In this document: positions 23,831 through 34,857 of the stretch, piece by piece
Layout: each line of letters opens with the position of its first letter
Numbering within the stretch: position 1 is the first letter of the stretch
NCBI GenBank assembly: GCA_036346275.1
Contig: CM070720.1
Span: 6,859,278 to 6,923,277, forward strand
Reading direction: 5' to 3'
DNA: 64,000 nt
Source: Otatea glauca
Taxonomy: Eukaryota > Streptophyta > Magnoliopsida > Poales > Poaceae
The notes under the pieces: model-generated
What the model saw: the letters and a program-made list of their open reading frames with translations, nothing else
Database searches by the model: none
What the model was told of the DNA's origin: nothing
Translations under genes and position numbers: made by a program

Positions 23831-24890
23831 TGACATGAGGGTGCCCGATCTTCACGATATAGAATCAAGGATAACTTACAAAATCACTAAATGAAATACT
23901 AGCTGATCTCCCACTGCAAGATGCAATGGGCTTGCAACTCTTTGATTCGTCAAGATCACATGCGTGTTGGACTTCACAAGACCATCAAGTGATGTACTAT
24001 TATTTCTCAATTCCCTGTGAAAAGACAGAGCAATCTTTGTGAGAAGAAATACCTAATTCCCTACTTTATTGTATATGCAACATCAATAAGGAAGGACAAG
24101 CGTATATGCTGTATATTATCAATTGTGGTCTTCCTTTACAAAAGAGCAAATATATAAAAGAGACTATGGGGGCGTACAACATGGCCTAGGGCTGGCCAAG
24201 GTGGATCCCACCCTTTTGGACTATATCTCTAACTCAACTTTCTAATCTAGTTTGGCCAATCTTGAATATGATACTTGTCAGCCAATTTAAAGATAGAAGG
24301 AAGTCGATTATGGGTGTCTTGTAATGGAGTGAAATTTATAGAGCATTCCAAGATTTCAAACAAGTTTAAGAATTATGTAGTCTGAGTCTGTATGCGAGAA
24401 TTATGATCTTTTTAAGTTCGGCATTCTGAATTGGGCTCTTTTGCCCATCAAATCCAATTCAGCCTTATCTCTTCCTTTGCTTCCTTGTCTTGCCTGAATT
24501 GGGCTTGGGCCTTACCTTCTTGCACCTTTGTCAAGTGCCCTTGCTTCTCACTTGGGTCTATACACCTCCCGTCTTGGGTGTGTTGCATGAAATGGGCCTT
24601 CTCGCCGCATGGGCTTGGTGCCCTGGCTGCGTGGGGTGGCCCATTTTGTCACGGTTGCCTTCTTGATCCCCCACGTGCCCCCATCCTCTTTCACCTCCCG
24701 TTTGGTTTCACCATGGTTCATCGACACAATTTGGCTCAATTTGATAATCTCACAATCTTCGTACCTAACAACAAGCAAGCACCCACTATTGTGTAGTATA
24801 TATTTGTCTTGTAAATATAGCAAAGATTGCTAAACGAAAAGTTTCACCTGCTGATATTTGATATAGCTTAGTAATTCTTTCTAGTTAGAT
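23831..24890 (-). repeat. Gy-A 5' LTR (right LTR)
   Basis: It starts TGACATGAGGGTGCCCG next to the primer site and aligns with the split left LTR until about 24885 ('gcttagtaatt' shared). The last roughly 50 bp of the left copy (to ...tatccaca) have no match here, so this LTR is truncated or replaced at its right end and no target duplication can be confirmed. Confidence 0.75.
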
Positions 24891-24988
24891 TATTTGTCAT
24901 CCTTTATCAACGACTATGTGAATGGAGACTTGGAGTAGGCGAACACTGGATACTTCGGTTGGAACTAGCTTTGTTGCATCGGGGGACA
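24891..24988 (+). other. Short remnant with a polypurine tract before the element D LTR
   Basis: It joins the end of Gy-A to an LTR starting near 24989. The last bases (gcatcggggga, about 24976-24986) look like a polypurine tract. That is odd, because the LTR that follows is itself followed by a primer site and gag. See findings. Confidence 0.4.
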
Positions 24989-25105
24989 TGCTGTTGTTGG
25001 CACTATAATTTGGAAAGATATAACCGATGTATTAGTCTAAGGATAAATTTGGATATTTGTAGCCGATATCGATTCAGAGTAGAATCTATATGCAAAAAAA
25101 GTGGT

Positions 25106-25837
25106 TGTCGGGGATCGGTAGCCCCGCCACGTGTAAGCATCCCCCCGGTTCTTGTAGCCATGAATTCGGGGGCTTGTCTTCGACCTAGAGGGTGCACTCC
25201 CAAAGCCCGGGCCCGGGTCCAGCGAGCTCAAGCTCGAGTGCATGGTTCGAGCTTGGCACCACGACCTCCACACCTCCTGGGGTAAACGATATTTGTAATA
25301 ATTTGTCTCTCTCGTGCAAAAACTTTCCCCTATGTGGGAATCAGCGCCAAACCTGCCCTTGCGCGGGAACTAGGGCCAAGCAACTTCCGTCAACTCCCAA
25401 CGATCACCGTCGCCTCTCAGCAACTCTAGTCGACTAACCACGGTCACCTGACGTCAGCCTCGGGACCAGGCGACGAAGCTCCCAGAGGGCTATAAAAGAT
25501 GGTGGCCCCAGACCTAGGGGCCCCAGAGGAAAAAACGGACACCTCCAACCAGACCCCGAACTGTCCCTCGTAGCTTCGCTTCCTAGCGGCTCCGAGTTTG
25601 GGCCTGGCTTGTACTCTCCCGCGGAGCTTCATATACATCTTTCGCCTCACGGCAAGACTGGAGTAGAGCTATTACCCGAACCCAGGGGCTCGAACCAGTA
25701 TAATCCTTATGTTCATTGCTTCTTCCCCGACATACATCCCGCGACGCGCGCCATTCTCGAACGAGTGCGACCTCAGGCCTCGCCCTCACACGATCTTCCC
25801 CATCCCCCTCTACGATCGGCGGTTCTGATCATCGACA
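25106..25837 (+). repeat. Gypsy-2 5' LTR (732 bp)
   Basis: TGTCGGGGATCGG...GATCATCGACA, with a TATA box (tataaaag) at 25491. It is followed by the primer site TGGCGCCCACCGTGG at 25840. It aligns with 31863-32552 from the segment 'cgggggcttgtct' onward. Confidence 0.87.
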
Positions 25838-25923
25838 GCTGGCGCCCACCGTGGTGCCCGAAGTTTTGTTCTTTCGGAGTCCATTTCTTTAGCGTCGCCA
25901 GCAACTTCGGCTTCGACGACAAC

Positions 25924-27990
25924 ATGTCACATTAAGCGAACCTGGACTCGGATGCGGTTCCCGAGTGTGAAGGCTCCACCTCTATATTCTCGCCATCACT
26001 GCCGCTGCGCGAGCGCCTGGCCTTCATGGCTGGCGACCACGAGGCAAGCGCGGGGACGAATGACGGCGACCCAGAAACCCCGGAGGAGGCTCGTCGATTG
26101 GCCCGGGTAGCTATCGACAGTCCATCACTGCCCTCCAACAGGAGGAGCGCGAAGAGCTCCGCACCCCATTCGAGCACCACAGCCCTACCCATCTGGGCGA
26201 TCCCAACCAGGAACGCCTGCGAGCCACACCGGGGTCATGGCCGATCCTGCCCAGGCAAGGTCGGCTCTCTTTCGGCGGTCCCTCGCTAAGGAGCTTGGCA
26301 AGGCGGTCGACGAGGTCACGCCTTCGCAGCAAGGGTGGCACCAGCGCCCCGAGCCCTGCTCCATGGAAAGCTACAGCAACTCATCATGCGGGCCCCGCCG
26401 CTCTCGTCGGCAGACTCCATACCCGCGGGCCTAGTGTCCACCGCGACCGTCCTCGCCTCGTCGTGACCCAAATCTGATGCGCGAGCGTGCCCCCGCTATC
26501 AGAAGAGTGACAGCAGCACTCGCTCGAGTACCGACGCTTCCAGAGGCCTTTCGCCAGACATTCCGCCCAGGCGTCAAAGGGTTCGTGATCAACCGTGCCA
26601 CTGCCCTAATGATGCTCCTACTAACCATCAAGACCGACGCGGGGTACGCCATCGGCTTGAGTTCGATTCCCCGCCAACTTTGACTCTGACCCTAGCAGCG
26701 ACGCGTGCGCTCCGCCTACTACTGCCCAAAGATACTCCGTCACCGCCGTCGAGTGTCTTTGGCGGCTCGATTCAAGCCCGCGGCGATGGAGCGGTTCGAT
26801 GGGACCAAGAATCCCGACGAATTTCTCTCAATCTACCCCACTGCGATTCTGACGACCGACAGGAGCGAGGCCGTTATGGCCAACTACCTCCCTACCATCC
26901 TGGATGGCGCCACACACACCTTCTTTTCAACCAGGCGCTTGGCGCTTTCCGGTCATGGCTCAAGGTACGAGGTGCCCTCCGTTCGAACTTCTAGAGCTGC
27001 TACGAGCGCCCTAGATGAGAAAGGGACCTGGATCGCATCATCCAGGGCAAGGGCGAACCCCTACGCTACTTTGTACGCCAATTCACCCGTGCGAGGAATT
27101 CGATCCCGAATGTCTCCAACGAGGCGGTCGTTAAGGCCTTCAAGTTCGACGTCCAGGACAGGCTGCTTAATAAGGACCTCGTGATCACCACGAACCTCAG
27201 CATTGACAAGCTATTCCGGATGGCGGAATGATACGCGGACACGGACGACGCCGTCCGTTGGAAGCGTGATTACGACCAAGGCAAGCTCGGCCGCATCTTC
27301 GGCAAAGCTGGGCCGTCTAGCACCAAGAGTGGCAGCTCGTACCCGTGTGACAAAAAGCAGAGGAGAGATCGCAATGATGGCGGCGGCCAGTTGTGCGTGG
27401 TCGCCGCGATGGACAGTGGAGGTGAGGTGCGATGACCCGACCGCAATGAGCCTTGACCTCAGCGAGGCCAGCCACGGCTTCAGCAAGCGCAACGCCAACC
27501 CCAACAGGAGCAGCGTCACGTCGGGCCACACCAGGGACAGCGTCGGGCTGGACCTCAGTAGGGCGACGCTCGGCCTCAGGTTGATGAGGTCTTGCCCAGG
27601 TACGACTCAGACAAGTTCTGCCCATTCCATAAAGTCTACGGCCACGACCTGCGAAACTGCAGAATGTGGCAGTACAAGTTGGACGCCTTCTATGACGGGC
27701 GTGGAGAGATGCCCATGCTTCCAAAGGAAGACGAGCTGCCAGATGGGGTCAATGCCGGTGATGGCCTGGAAGGCCTTGACCTAGAATTTCAGCAGGGCGA
27801 CCACCACGTCAACATGATTTTCAGCGGTTCGCCCGTGTATCGGTCCCGACGTGAGCTCAAGGATGCCGTGCGTACCGTGTATCAAGCCTCTGCTAGGAAG
27901 CCCGCTGACCAGCCTTGCAAATGGGCTGGTACTCTAATCACTTTCACCCGGGACGACTCTCCCCCAGGAATATCCAAGGACCTTAAGACC
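25924..27990 (+). pseudogene. Gypsy-2 gag
   Basis: The ATG at 25924 is followed after three codons by a stop, then SDAVPECEGSTS as in Gypsy-1. The capsid core is spread over frames around 26770-27200 (RFDGTKNPDEFLSIYPTAIL, KAFKFDVQDRLL). A histidine/cysteine motif CPFHKVYGHDLRNC (near 27619) resembles the C-terminal knuckle-like motif of Tat-type Gag. The frame at 27592-28098 runs from here into protease without a stop, as expected for a single polyprotein. Confidence 0.78.
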
Positions 27991-28600
27991 GCCTTGGTCG
28001 TGGACCCGACCATGAGCAACACCGTGGTCGGGCCGGTCATGGTCGACGGGGGGAGCTCCCTCAACCTACTCTTGGCCAGCACACTGGACCGGATGTAGAT
28101 TCCCCGGTCGAAGATCAGGAGCATAGCGGTCCCCTTTGGGCATCGTGCTGGGGAGCTCGACCACTCCGCTTGGGCAAGTGGTTATGCAAGTCACTTTTGG
28201 CAATTCAGCGAATTTCCGCACTGAGCTGATCACCTTTGAGGTGGTCGATGGGGTTCTCCCCTACAACGCCATCCTCGGGCAGCCGGCCTTGATCAAATTT
28301 ATGGCGGCGAACCACTACGGCCAACGCTGCATGAAGCTCCTAGGGCCCAATGGCATCATAACCATCTGCGGCGACCTCAAGGTGGCGCACTGCTATGAGG
28401 AGAAAGCCCTGGCACTTGCTGGTATGCTGCCCTAGTTGGGTCCCGAGGTGACTCCGAAGAACGCTCGTCGGAAGGCGATTATCCAGCCCAGCTGTCCGAC
28501 AAAGGCCGTGCAGCTCAAGGAGGGCAACTCGGACAAGTGCGTCCACATCGCCCGCCCAACTCGATCCGAAATAGGAGCTCGAGCTCGTCATCTTCCTCCG
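27991..28600 (+). pseudogene. Gypsy-2 protease region
   Basis: VMVDGGSSLNLLLASTLDRM (28035-28097) matches the aspartic protease active-site region of Tat-type Gypsy elements, where DGG replaces the more common DSG or DTG. A stop follows at 28096-28098 and the domain continues in another frame (28136-28435: VVDGVLPYNAILGQPAL). The protease matures Gag-Pol; this copy is broken by at least one stop and one frame change. Confidence 0.78.
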
Positions 28601-29975
28601 CAGCAATAAGAGCGTATTCGCGTGGGAGCCGGCAGACATGGCAGGAGTCCCGAGGGAGGTGATCAACCAAAATTGCAAACAAGGCCTGGCTGCAGGCCCG
28701 TGCGCCAGAAACTGCGGCGCTTCGCCCCCGAAAAGGTGGCGATAATTAGGGAGCATGTCAATAAGCTCTTGGAGGCTGGCTTTATTCGCAAGATTGACTA
28801 CTCCGAATGGCTAGCCAACCCGGTGATTGTACAGAAAAGGGCGGAAAGTGGAGGATGTGTGTCGACCACATGGGTTTGAATTCGGCGTGCCCGAAGGATA
28901 ACTTCCCTCTTCCGCATATAGACCAGATCGTGGACTCCACCGCCAATGCCAAGATGTTGAGCTTCCTCGATGCCTACTCTGTATACAATCAGATCAAGTT
29001 CGCGGCAGGCGACGAAGACAAGACGGCCTTCATCACACCGTTCGGGACATTCTGCTTCACAACCATGTCGTTTGGTCTCCATAATGCAGGAGCAACGTTC
29101 CAGCGGTTGATGTTCAGAACCTTCAACCCCCAGATCGGCCGGAACCTTGAGGTCTACGTCGACGACATCATCGTCAAGAGCTCTTCTGAGGACGACCACA
29201 TTAACGACCTCGCGAAGACCTTCGCCAACTTAAACAAGCATGGGATCAAGCTCAACCCAGAGAAGTGCGTCTTCGGTGTAACCTCGGGCAAGGTGCTCGG
29301 CTACATGATCAGGAGCTCGGGAGTGGGCCCGAACCTAGAGAAGATCGAGGGGATCGAGAAGATGACCGCCATAGCGTCGACGAAACAGGTCCAGTGCCTT
29401 GCCAGCCATGTGGCCACTCTCAGCCGATTCATCTCAAGGCTCGGAGAGCGCAGGCTGCCGTTCTTCAAGATCCTGCGCAAGCATGGAGGCTTCGAGTGGA
29501 CTCCCGAAGCTCAGTGATCCTTCGACGAGCTAAAGGCATTCCCCTCGAGCCGTCCTCTGCTCACGACCCTGTAGCTAAGTAAGGTGTTGCTACTCTACCT
29601 CACGACCGTGACCTAGGCTATCAGCGCTGTCCTGGTAGCTGAGCGCGATGGCCGGCAGCAACCGATTTACTATATCAGCGAAGTACTTCATGGGTCAAAG
29701 GAGCGTTACCCCCTGGTTCAGAAGCTACTCTACACCCTTTTCATGGCTTCACGTAAGCTTTGGCATTACTTCTAGGCACACGCAGTGGTCGTACCGAGCT
29801 GGTTCCCGATCGGCGAAATCCTGAAGAATCCAGAAGCGGCGGGTCATATTGCCAAGTGGGCCATGGAGCTGGCCGAGTTCGACATCCGATTTGTGGCACG
29901 CCCCACCATCAAGGTGCAAACCCTCACCAACTTCGTGGTTGAGCAGACGGCGGAGCCCGCTTCTAAGCCCTAGAT
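28601..29975 (+). pseudogene. Gypsy-2 reverse transcriptase and linked RNase H
   Basis: The main frame is 28807-29517. RT motifs: GKWRMCVDHMGLNSACPKDN, KTAFITPFGTFCFTTMSFGL, and the catalytic box YVDDIIVKS (YVDD at 29155-29166), all intact. Downstream after a TGA at 29515, ERYPLVQKLLYTLFMASRKL and FDIRFVARPTIKVQTLTNFV mark the RT-linked RNase H; a TAG interrupts it near 29774. RT copies element RNA into DNA and RNase H removes the template. This is the best-preserved RT core of the three Tat-type copies. Confidence 0.88.
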
Positions 29976-30640
29976 CGATGAAAAAGGCCCATGGACTATG
30001 TTCTTCGACGGGTCGAGGTCGTTCAAGTGCTCGGGGGCTGGCATTCTCATTATCACCCCCAGGGGGATCATCTGAAGTATGTGATTCACTTCAGCTTTCC
30101 CACGACCAACAACGTCGCAGAGTACGAAGCCCTCTTGGCCGACCTTCGAGCGTGTAAGTCGCTAGGCGTACGTCGGCTGGTTGTGAAAGGAGATTCCCAA
30201 CTCGTTGTCAACCAGTACAACAAGGACTACCAGTGCTCAGAGCCCTCAATGGAGAAGTATCTCGCCAAGGTGCACAGATGGAGGGGTGGTTCCGGAACTT
30301 GGAGGTTAGGTACGTACCCAGGAAGGATAACTCCATTGCCGATCTTCTATCCAAGCTCAGGACGTCTGATGATGAGGTTCAACCAGATGTCATCCTCGAG
30401 ACCTTGGCGGCACCATCCATCATCGACCGGGAAGGCTTGGTAGCCCTCCTCGAGAGCGCTCCCTTGTTGAAGGACCCGATCGTCAAGTTCCTCGACCACG
30501 GCGAGCTCCCGCCCGATCCAGCCGAGAGCAGCAGAGTCAAGCACCGTGCGAGCTCGTACGGGATCATCAACGGACAATTATATCGGCGGGGCACCTTGGG
30601 TGTTCTGACGAGGTGCGTTAACCCGGAGGAAGGTAAGTAC
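29976..30640 (+). pseudogene. Gypsy-2 second RNase H (Tat-lineage type) and linker
   Basis: TMFFDGSRSFKCSGAGILII, NNVAEYEALLADLRACKSLG and VKGDSQLVVNQYNKDYQC give an RNase H fold with the acidic residues D, E and D in place. A second RNase H between the RT-linked one and integrase is a hallmark of the Tat lineage. A frame change near 30290 leads into the linker (RKDNSIADLLSKLRTSDDEV) towards integrase. Confidence 0.82.
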
Positions 30641-31138
30641 TTGCTAAATAACATCCATTCGGGCCTCTGTGGCGCTCATTCTTCTTTCAGGACTATGGTC
30701 GGGAAAGCATTCTGGATGGGTTTCTATTGACCGACAGCACTCCAGGACACTCAGGACATCGTACGCGCCTGTCGAGCCTGCCAGTTCCACGCCCAGAAGA
30801 CACACCGACCGGCCTATGCCCTCCAGACCATTCCCTTCGCCTGGCCGTTCTCAACCTGGGGTCTCGACATTCTTGGCCCTTTCCCTCGGGCGGTCGGGGG
30901 AAAGAAGTTCCTATTCATCGCCATCGACACCTTCACAAAGTGGGTCGAGGCCGAGCCAGTCTCGGCAATCACGGCTCGAGCAGTGGTAAGGTTTTTTAGC
31001 TCATTTGTGGTTACAAGGTATGGGATCCCTTGCAGGATCATCACCGACAACGAGACGCAGTTCACCAGTGAACTATTCCAAGAATACTGCGAAGACGCGG
31101 GAGCCAAGGTCTGCTATGCCTCAATAAGTCATCCCAAA
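30641..31138 (+). pseudogene. Gypsy-2 integrase, truncated by deletion
   Basis: The zinc-binding part (NIHSGLCGAHSSFRTMVGKA, then CRACQFHA) and two catalytic aspartates (WGLDILGPF near 30870; ITDNETQFTS near 31040) are present. The third catalytic residue, the Glu in the HPQSN...E segment seen in Gypsy-3, is missing: after SISHPK the sequence joins antisense-gene DNA. It cannot be active. Confidence 0.85.
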
Positions 31139-31423
31139 AATCCATCACAAAGATGGGAAAAATGGAAAGAAGAAGGATCGAGTTCGGTACCAGATTGACG
31201 AGCTCGATCTCGCATTGTGCAAGAACGGCCGCCAGGAAGTCACTCTCTGGGGTTCGCAGCCCAAAGACCATGTATTGCTCCGTGCTAACGATCTCATATC
31301 CTCCTGGGGATGCGGCTCAGCCTCCCCAGTCGGGAGCCGACAGGTCGCTGGGTCCAACAGTCCCAGCATCTCCAGCTCTTTCATCCTCTCCGTGGTCAGA
31401 GTGCTTTTTTCGAACTTTGCCAT
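31139..31423 (-). pseudogene. Gypsy-2 antisense gene, 5' remnant
   Basis: The minus-strand ATG at 31423 starts AKFEKSTLTTERMKELEMLG, nearly the same as exon 1 of Gypsy-1 and Gypsy-3. It runs to the deletion scar at about 31139, keeping (after a frame change) ESDFLAAVLAQCEIELVNLV and VPNSILLLSIF. All later exons are gone. Unlike Gypsy-1 it keeps an ATG. Confidence 0.78.
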
Positions 31424-31600
31424 TGCGTTTGGAGGAAAGAAGTTGGTTCGAAGATGGAAGAAGACTGCAAGTGGAAACCAAGAAAGCTAGGGCACGATGT
31501 AGAGATGGGGAGTTTCTGAAGTGTGCGTTGGCTCTGAGTTTTAAAGAAGCCCGATCTCCAACAGCTAGCGCCGGTTACTCCTAAAAAGGCGCGTCGAGAC
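31424..31600 (-). promoter_or_regulatory. Putative promoter of the Gypsy-2 antisense gene
   Basis: On the minus strand TTTAAAAC (about 31539-31546) lies about 115 bp before the ATG, preceded by GCGCCTTTTTAGGAGTAACC (31572-31591). The same segment is present upstream of the Gypsy-3 antisense gene. Promoter function is inferred. Confidence 0.5.
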
Positions 31601-31862
31601 TTTCGGGCAGGGAACGTGAAGCACCACGGTCGCTCCCCTTTGGCTTTTTTCTTGTCCAAAAGCGTGAAGCATCACGTCTCGTGTCCTCCATCCTCCTAGT
31701 TAGGACACTAGGCGTCGTGAACCGCCTCCTCGACTACTCCGTAGGGAATCAAAGCAGCAGAGCCCGGGCGTCCCCGGGCACGATCTCCGATTCGAAGACA
31801 GAACGACAAAGCCCAAGCGTTTCCAGGCAGCCAGCCCCCGAGGCTCAAGGAACAATCCTGAA
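31601..31862 (+). other. Gypsy-2 region before the 3' LTR, with an anomalous junction
   Basis: Non-coding. The first 60 bp or so expected of the 3' LTR (TGTCGGGGATCGG...) are not present before 31863. Instead the sequence holds 'agcccccgaggctcaagg' (about 31832-31849), the reverse complement of the family's polypurine-tract phrase. See findings. Confidence 0.45.
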
Positions 31863-32552
31863 GCTCGGGGGCTTGTCTCTGACCTATAGGGTGCACTCCC
31901 CAAGACCGAGCCCAGGTCCAGCGAGCTCGAGCTCGAGCGCAAGGACAAGGACCCGGTTCGAGCTTGGCACCACGACCTCTACACCTCCTGGGGTAAACGA
32001 CATTTGTAATAATTTGTCTCTCTCATGTGGAAACTCTCCCCTACGTGGGAATCAATGCCAAACCTGCCCCTGCATGAGAACTAGGGCCAAGCAACTTTCA
32101 TCAACTCCCAACGACCGTCATCACCTCTCAGCAACTCCAGTCGACTCACCACGGTCACCTGACATCAGCCTCCAGACCAAGCGACGAAGCTCCCAGAGGA
32201 CTATAAAAGACGGTGGATCACCCCGACCTAGGGGGGCCTAGAGGAAAAACGGACACCTCCAACCGGACCGCGAACTCTCCCTCATAGCTTCGCTTCCGAG
32301 CGGCTCCGAGTTTGGGCCCAACTTGTACTCTCCCGTTGAGCTTCATATACATCTTTCGCCTCAGGGCAAGACTGGAGTAGAGCTATTACCCGAACCCGGG
32401 GGCTCGAACCAGTATAATCCTTGTGTTCATTGCTTCTTCCCGGACGTACATCCCGCGACGGGCGCCATTCTCGAATGAGCGCGACCTCGGGTCTCGCCCT
32501 CACACGATCTTCCCCATCCCCCCTCTGCGGTCGGCAGTTCCGATCGTCGACA
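31863..32552 (+). repeat. Gypsy-2 3' LTR (about 690 bp recognisable)
   Basis: It aligns with the 5' LTR from 'cgggggcttgtct' (about 62 bp into that LTR) to the end GATCGTCGACA. A TATA box (tataaaag) lies at 32202. It is followed by the target duplication gtggt (32553-32557). Confidence 0.82.
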
Positions 32553-33053
32553 GTGGTCAATATGAATTGTGGATTTTAAAGAGTTGGAGAAGGATACGAT
32601 TGGCCTATGCGCTATAAAAGGGGTCATGAGGCGAGCCAAGGGGAGAATCAACCAACAATCAATCAACTCACATCTACTTTTATTTAATTTCTGTCAACTA
32701 GGAGTAGCCTTTAGACTTAGGACCTCTCTTTGTAATTCATTTTTTATCAATAAAAGTTGCGCTTCACCGATTTTGATCATCTTTGATTATGCCAGTTATC
32801 TCAAGTTTATTTTCATACTGATCTTGTTGCGCATCGCCTTTTTCGAAGGAAATAGATCATTACCTATCATCTAATAAGGTAACACAACTGTTTAGATCTA
32901 TCTTACCGATTTGCAAAAAAAAATTGGTTGCGAGTACTTGTTTCGACCTATCTTGCCAATTGCAGGATCAAATCGGCTGTCATCCCTCATACCTTTTAGA
33001 ATCTAGCATTCGCGTGTGTTGAAGTCGATTACTTCTTTTTCGGTGTTAACACA

Positions 33054-34857
33054 CTTTTGGCACGACCGGTGGGACAAGGGTGAGTTCTTCCAAAAAGTCA
33101 ATTCCCCCGTCTAATGTAAGTTTTGATGCCACAATCATCCCAATAATGGATGATTTATCTCCAAAACAACACAAAGACATCGAGGATCATAAGGCCACAC
33201 TCGAGGAGATGATGCTAAACTGCTATCAAAAACTCGATGTGGCGTCACTTAGAAAACTACGCTGCCGACATTGAATTTCTTTGATAACACAGAGGCTGTA
33301 GTTGCATTGGATAATAGGTTGGTGAGTTGATACATGCCTACACAAGCTAAATTGTCTGAAATAATTAATCAATATGTACACCATGCTTTGATCAACCAAT
33401 CATCGGCTCTAGTAATAACTATTAAGCTGATGATAATCAACAGTATCAAAACTCTGGCTTAAGAGCCTAGTGTTAGCTAGAAATTCGCTAGACCCAATAC
33501 AACCTCTACCAACTACCCGGTCTACTCAGTATCACTGTATAAGCAAAGTCGTAAGCAGTAGCAGATCCTAAACCATTGGCTCTGATTCCTACTATGATGC
33601 CCATCCAACTAACCATAATCTTACCACGAGATCCCCGCGTGAGTGGGATTCCCCATTACAAAGCTCATACCGATGGCGCCAAGTTGGATTCTCAAGCTAG
33701 CTTACCACCATCGGCTCTATTTTACATATATCCGCAATCGGTTGTATAGCCGATTGAACCCTCCACAAGTCGACAATCTACGAAGCTAATTCCACAGAGG
33801 AATCCGGCCCCATACAGGGTTGATACATACTCAGAACCCTTTGTTCCACTGCTGGAGCCGATGGTCAGGAGGTCAACCATCATCTATGAACAACCCTATA
33901 AACCTCCATCAGCTTAGTGCCATATCAACCTGAGCTTGTGCTCGGGGGGAAACATCCTAGTTACGATCATAATTGGCAAGCACCTAACCCACCATCGGTC
34001 AATTGGAAGGCATCTAACCCACCATCAGTCAATGTAGCCAATTGGCCGATCAAATAGCCGTGGTATTACAGGACCAATTTGGCATACAGTCAAAAGGAAG
34101 GATAATTGGCTATCGGAAGCCATATCTTGATTATATCGATCGGATACAATACCCGAATAGCTTCAACGTCCCTGATTATGCCAAGTTTTTAGGAGACGAT
34201 TCTACAACACCTTAGAGCATATCGGGTGTTTTATTGCGCAATGTGGCGAAGAAGCCCACTCTGACAATTTAAGGATTAAATTGTTCTCATTAACTTTGAC
34301 ACAGATAGCATTTACATGGTTCACTACATTACCCTCAAATTCGATCAATTTGTGTACCAATTTGGAAAGCCGATTCCACAAATACTTTTTTTGTGAAAGT
34401 TTAGAGTTCACAATTTCTAATCTATGTTCTATCCAACAAAAGGTATGAGAATCAGTAAGTGATTATATTAAAAGATTTAGGGAAATCAGAAATCGGTGCT
34501 TCAGTGTTACCCTACCTGAGAATTAGTTAGCCAATTCAGCCTTCCGAGGGCTGGTGCCCAAATTGAAGGAAACTTTCGATGAGCAGGAATTTACTAATTT
34601 AATTCACCTCTTACAACAGGTATCGGCTCGAAAAGACTGGTTCACTAACAACATGGGCCTTAAGGACAAATTTAGAAATAATAAAGATAAGGAGAAAGCC
34701 AAAGTCAACCTGTTGAGTATGAATTGAATGAATCATCTCATGACAATAGGCTGAAATAAACATAACCGAGTGGGTTAAGGGATCTAAAAGTTCTTTAATC
34801 TGTTCATTGCTTGTGTCGACCAAGAATCAATCATATGTAAAGTATGCCTTTGATATC
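33054..34857 (+). pseudogene. Element D gag remnant with primer site
   Basis: It begins with the primer-site region (TTGGCACGACCGGTGGGAC at about 33057). A frame from 33080 starts SSSKKSIPPSN and ends at 33274. Further on, in several frames, YPNSFNVPDYAKFLGDD (about 34150-34200) and diverged capsid-core segments to about 34740 match the order of plant Gypsy Gag. Many stops break it. Pol is absent because a SIRE-type LTR fragment interrupts at 34858. Confidence 0.62.

Larger units (their letters stand above)
4783..24890 (-). mobile_element. Gy-A: minus-strand Gypsy-like LTR retrotransposon carrying nested insertions
   Basis: The two LTRs are direct repeats: the left is 4783-5533 plus 19249-19577 and the right is 23831 to about 24890. 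Plus-strand left ends are TGATATAAGG and TGACATGAGG. The primer-binding site sits just inside the right LTR on the minus strand (TGGTATCAGAGT, 23827-23816), so the right LTR is the 5' LTR. Of protein genes only a gag remnant is visible (22186-21263); I find no pol, so it may be non-autonomous or deleted. A hAT element (with Gypsy-1 inside it) splits the left LTR, and a solo LTR sits in the interior. By eye the LTRs differ a lot, which makes this one of the older elements. Confidence 0.8.
25106..32552 (+). mobile_element. Gypsy-2: Tat/Retand-type Ty3/Gypsy with an internal deletion
   Basis: It begins TGTCGGGGATCGG and ends GATCGTCGACA, with a perfect target duplication gtggt. It keeps the 5' LTR, primer site, gag, protease, RT, both RNase H domains and the first half of integrase. 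At about 31138 the integrase frame jumps into the middle of the antisense gene, so the end of pol, the spacer and most of the antisense gene are deleted, about 4.7 kb compared with Gypsy-1. The coding parts are better preserved than in Gypsy-1. Confidence 0.9.
24989..33053 (+). repeat. Element D LTR (about 613 bp), split by Gypsy-2
   Basis: The left part is 24989-25105 and the right part 32558-33053, joined across Gypsy-2 by its duplication gtggt (25101-25105 and 32553-32557). It is collinear with the solo LTR at 20466-21085. A TATA box (tataaaag) lies near 32613. It ends ...gttaacaca and is followed by TTTTGGCACGACCGGTGGG from about 33055, the primer-site position, so the internal region lies to the right on the plus strand. 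Confidence 0.78.
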
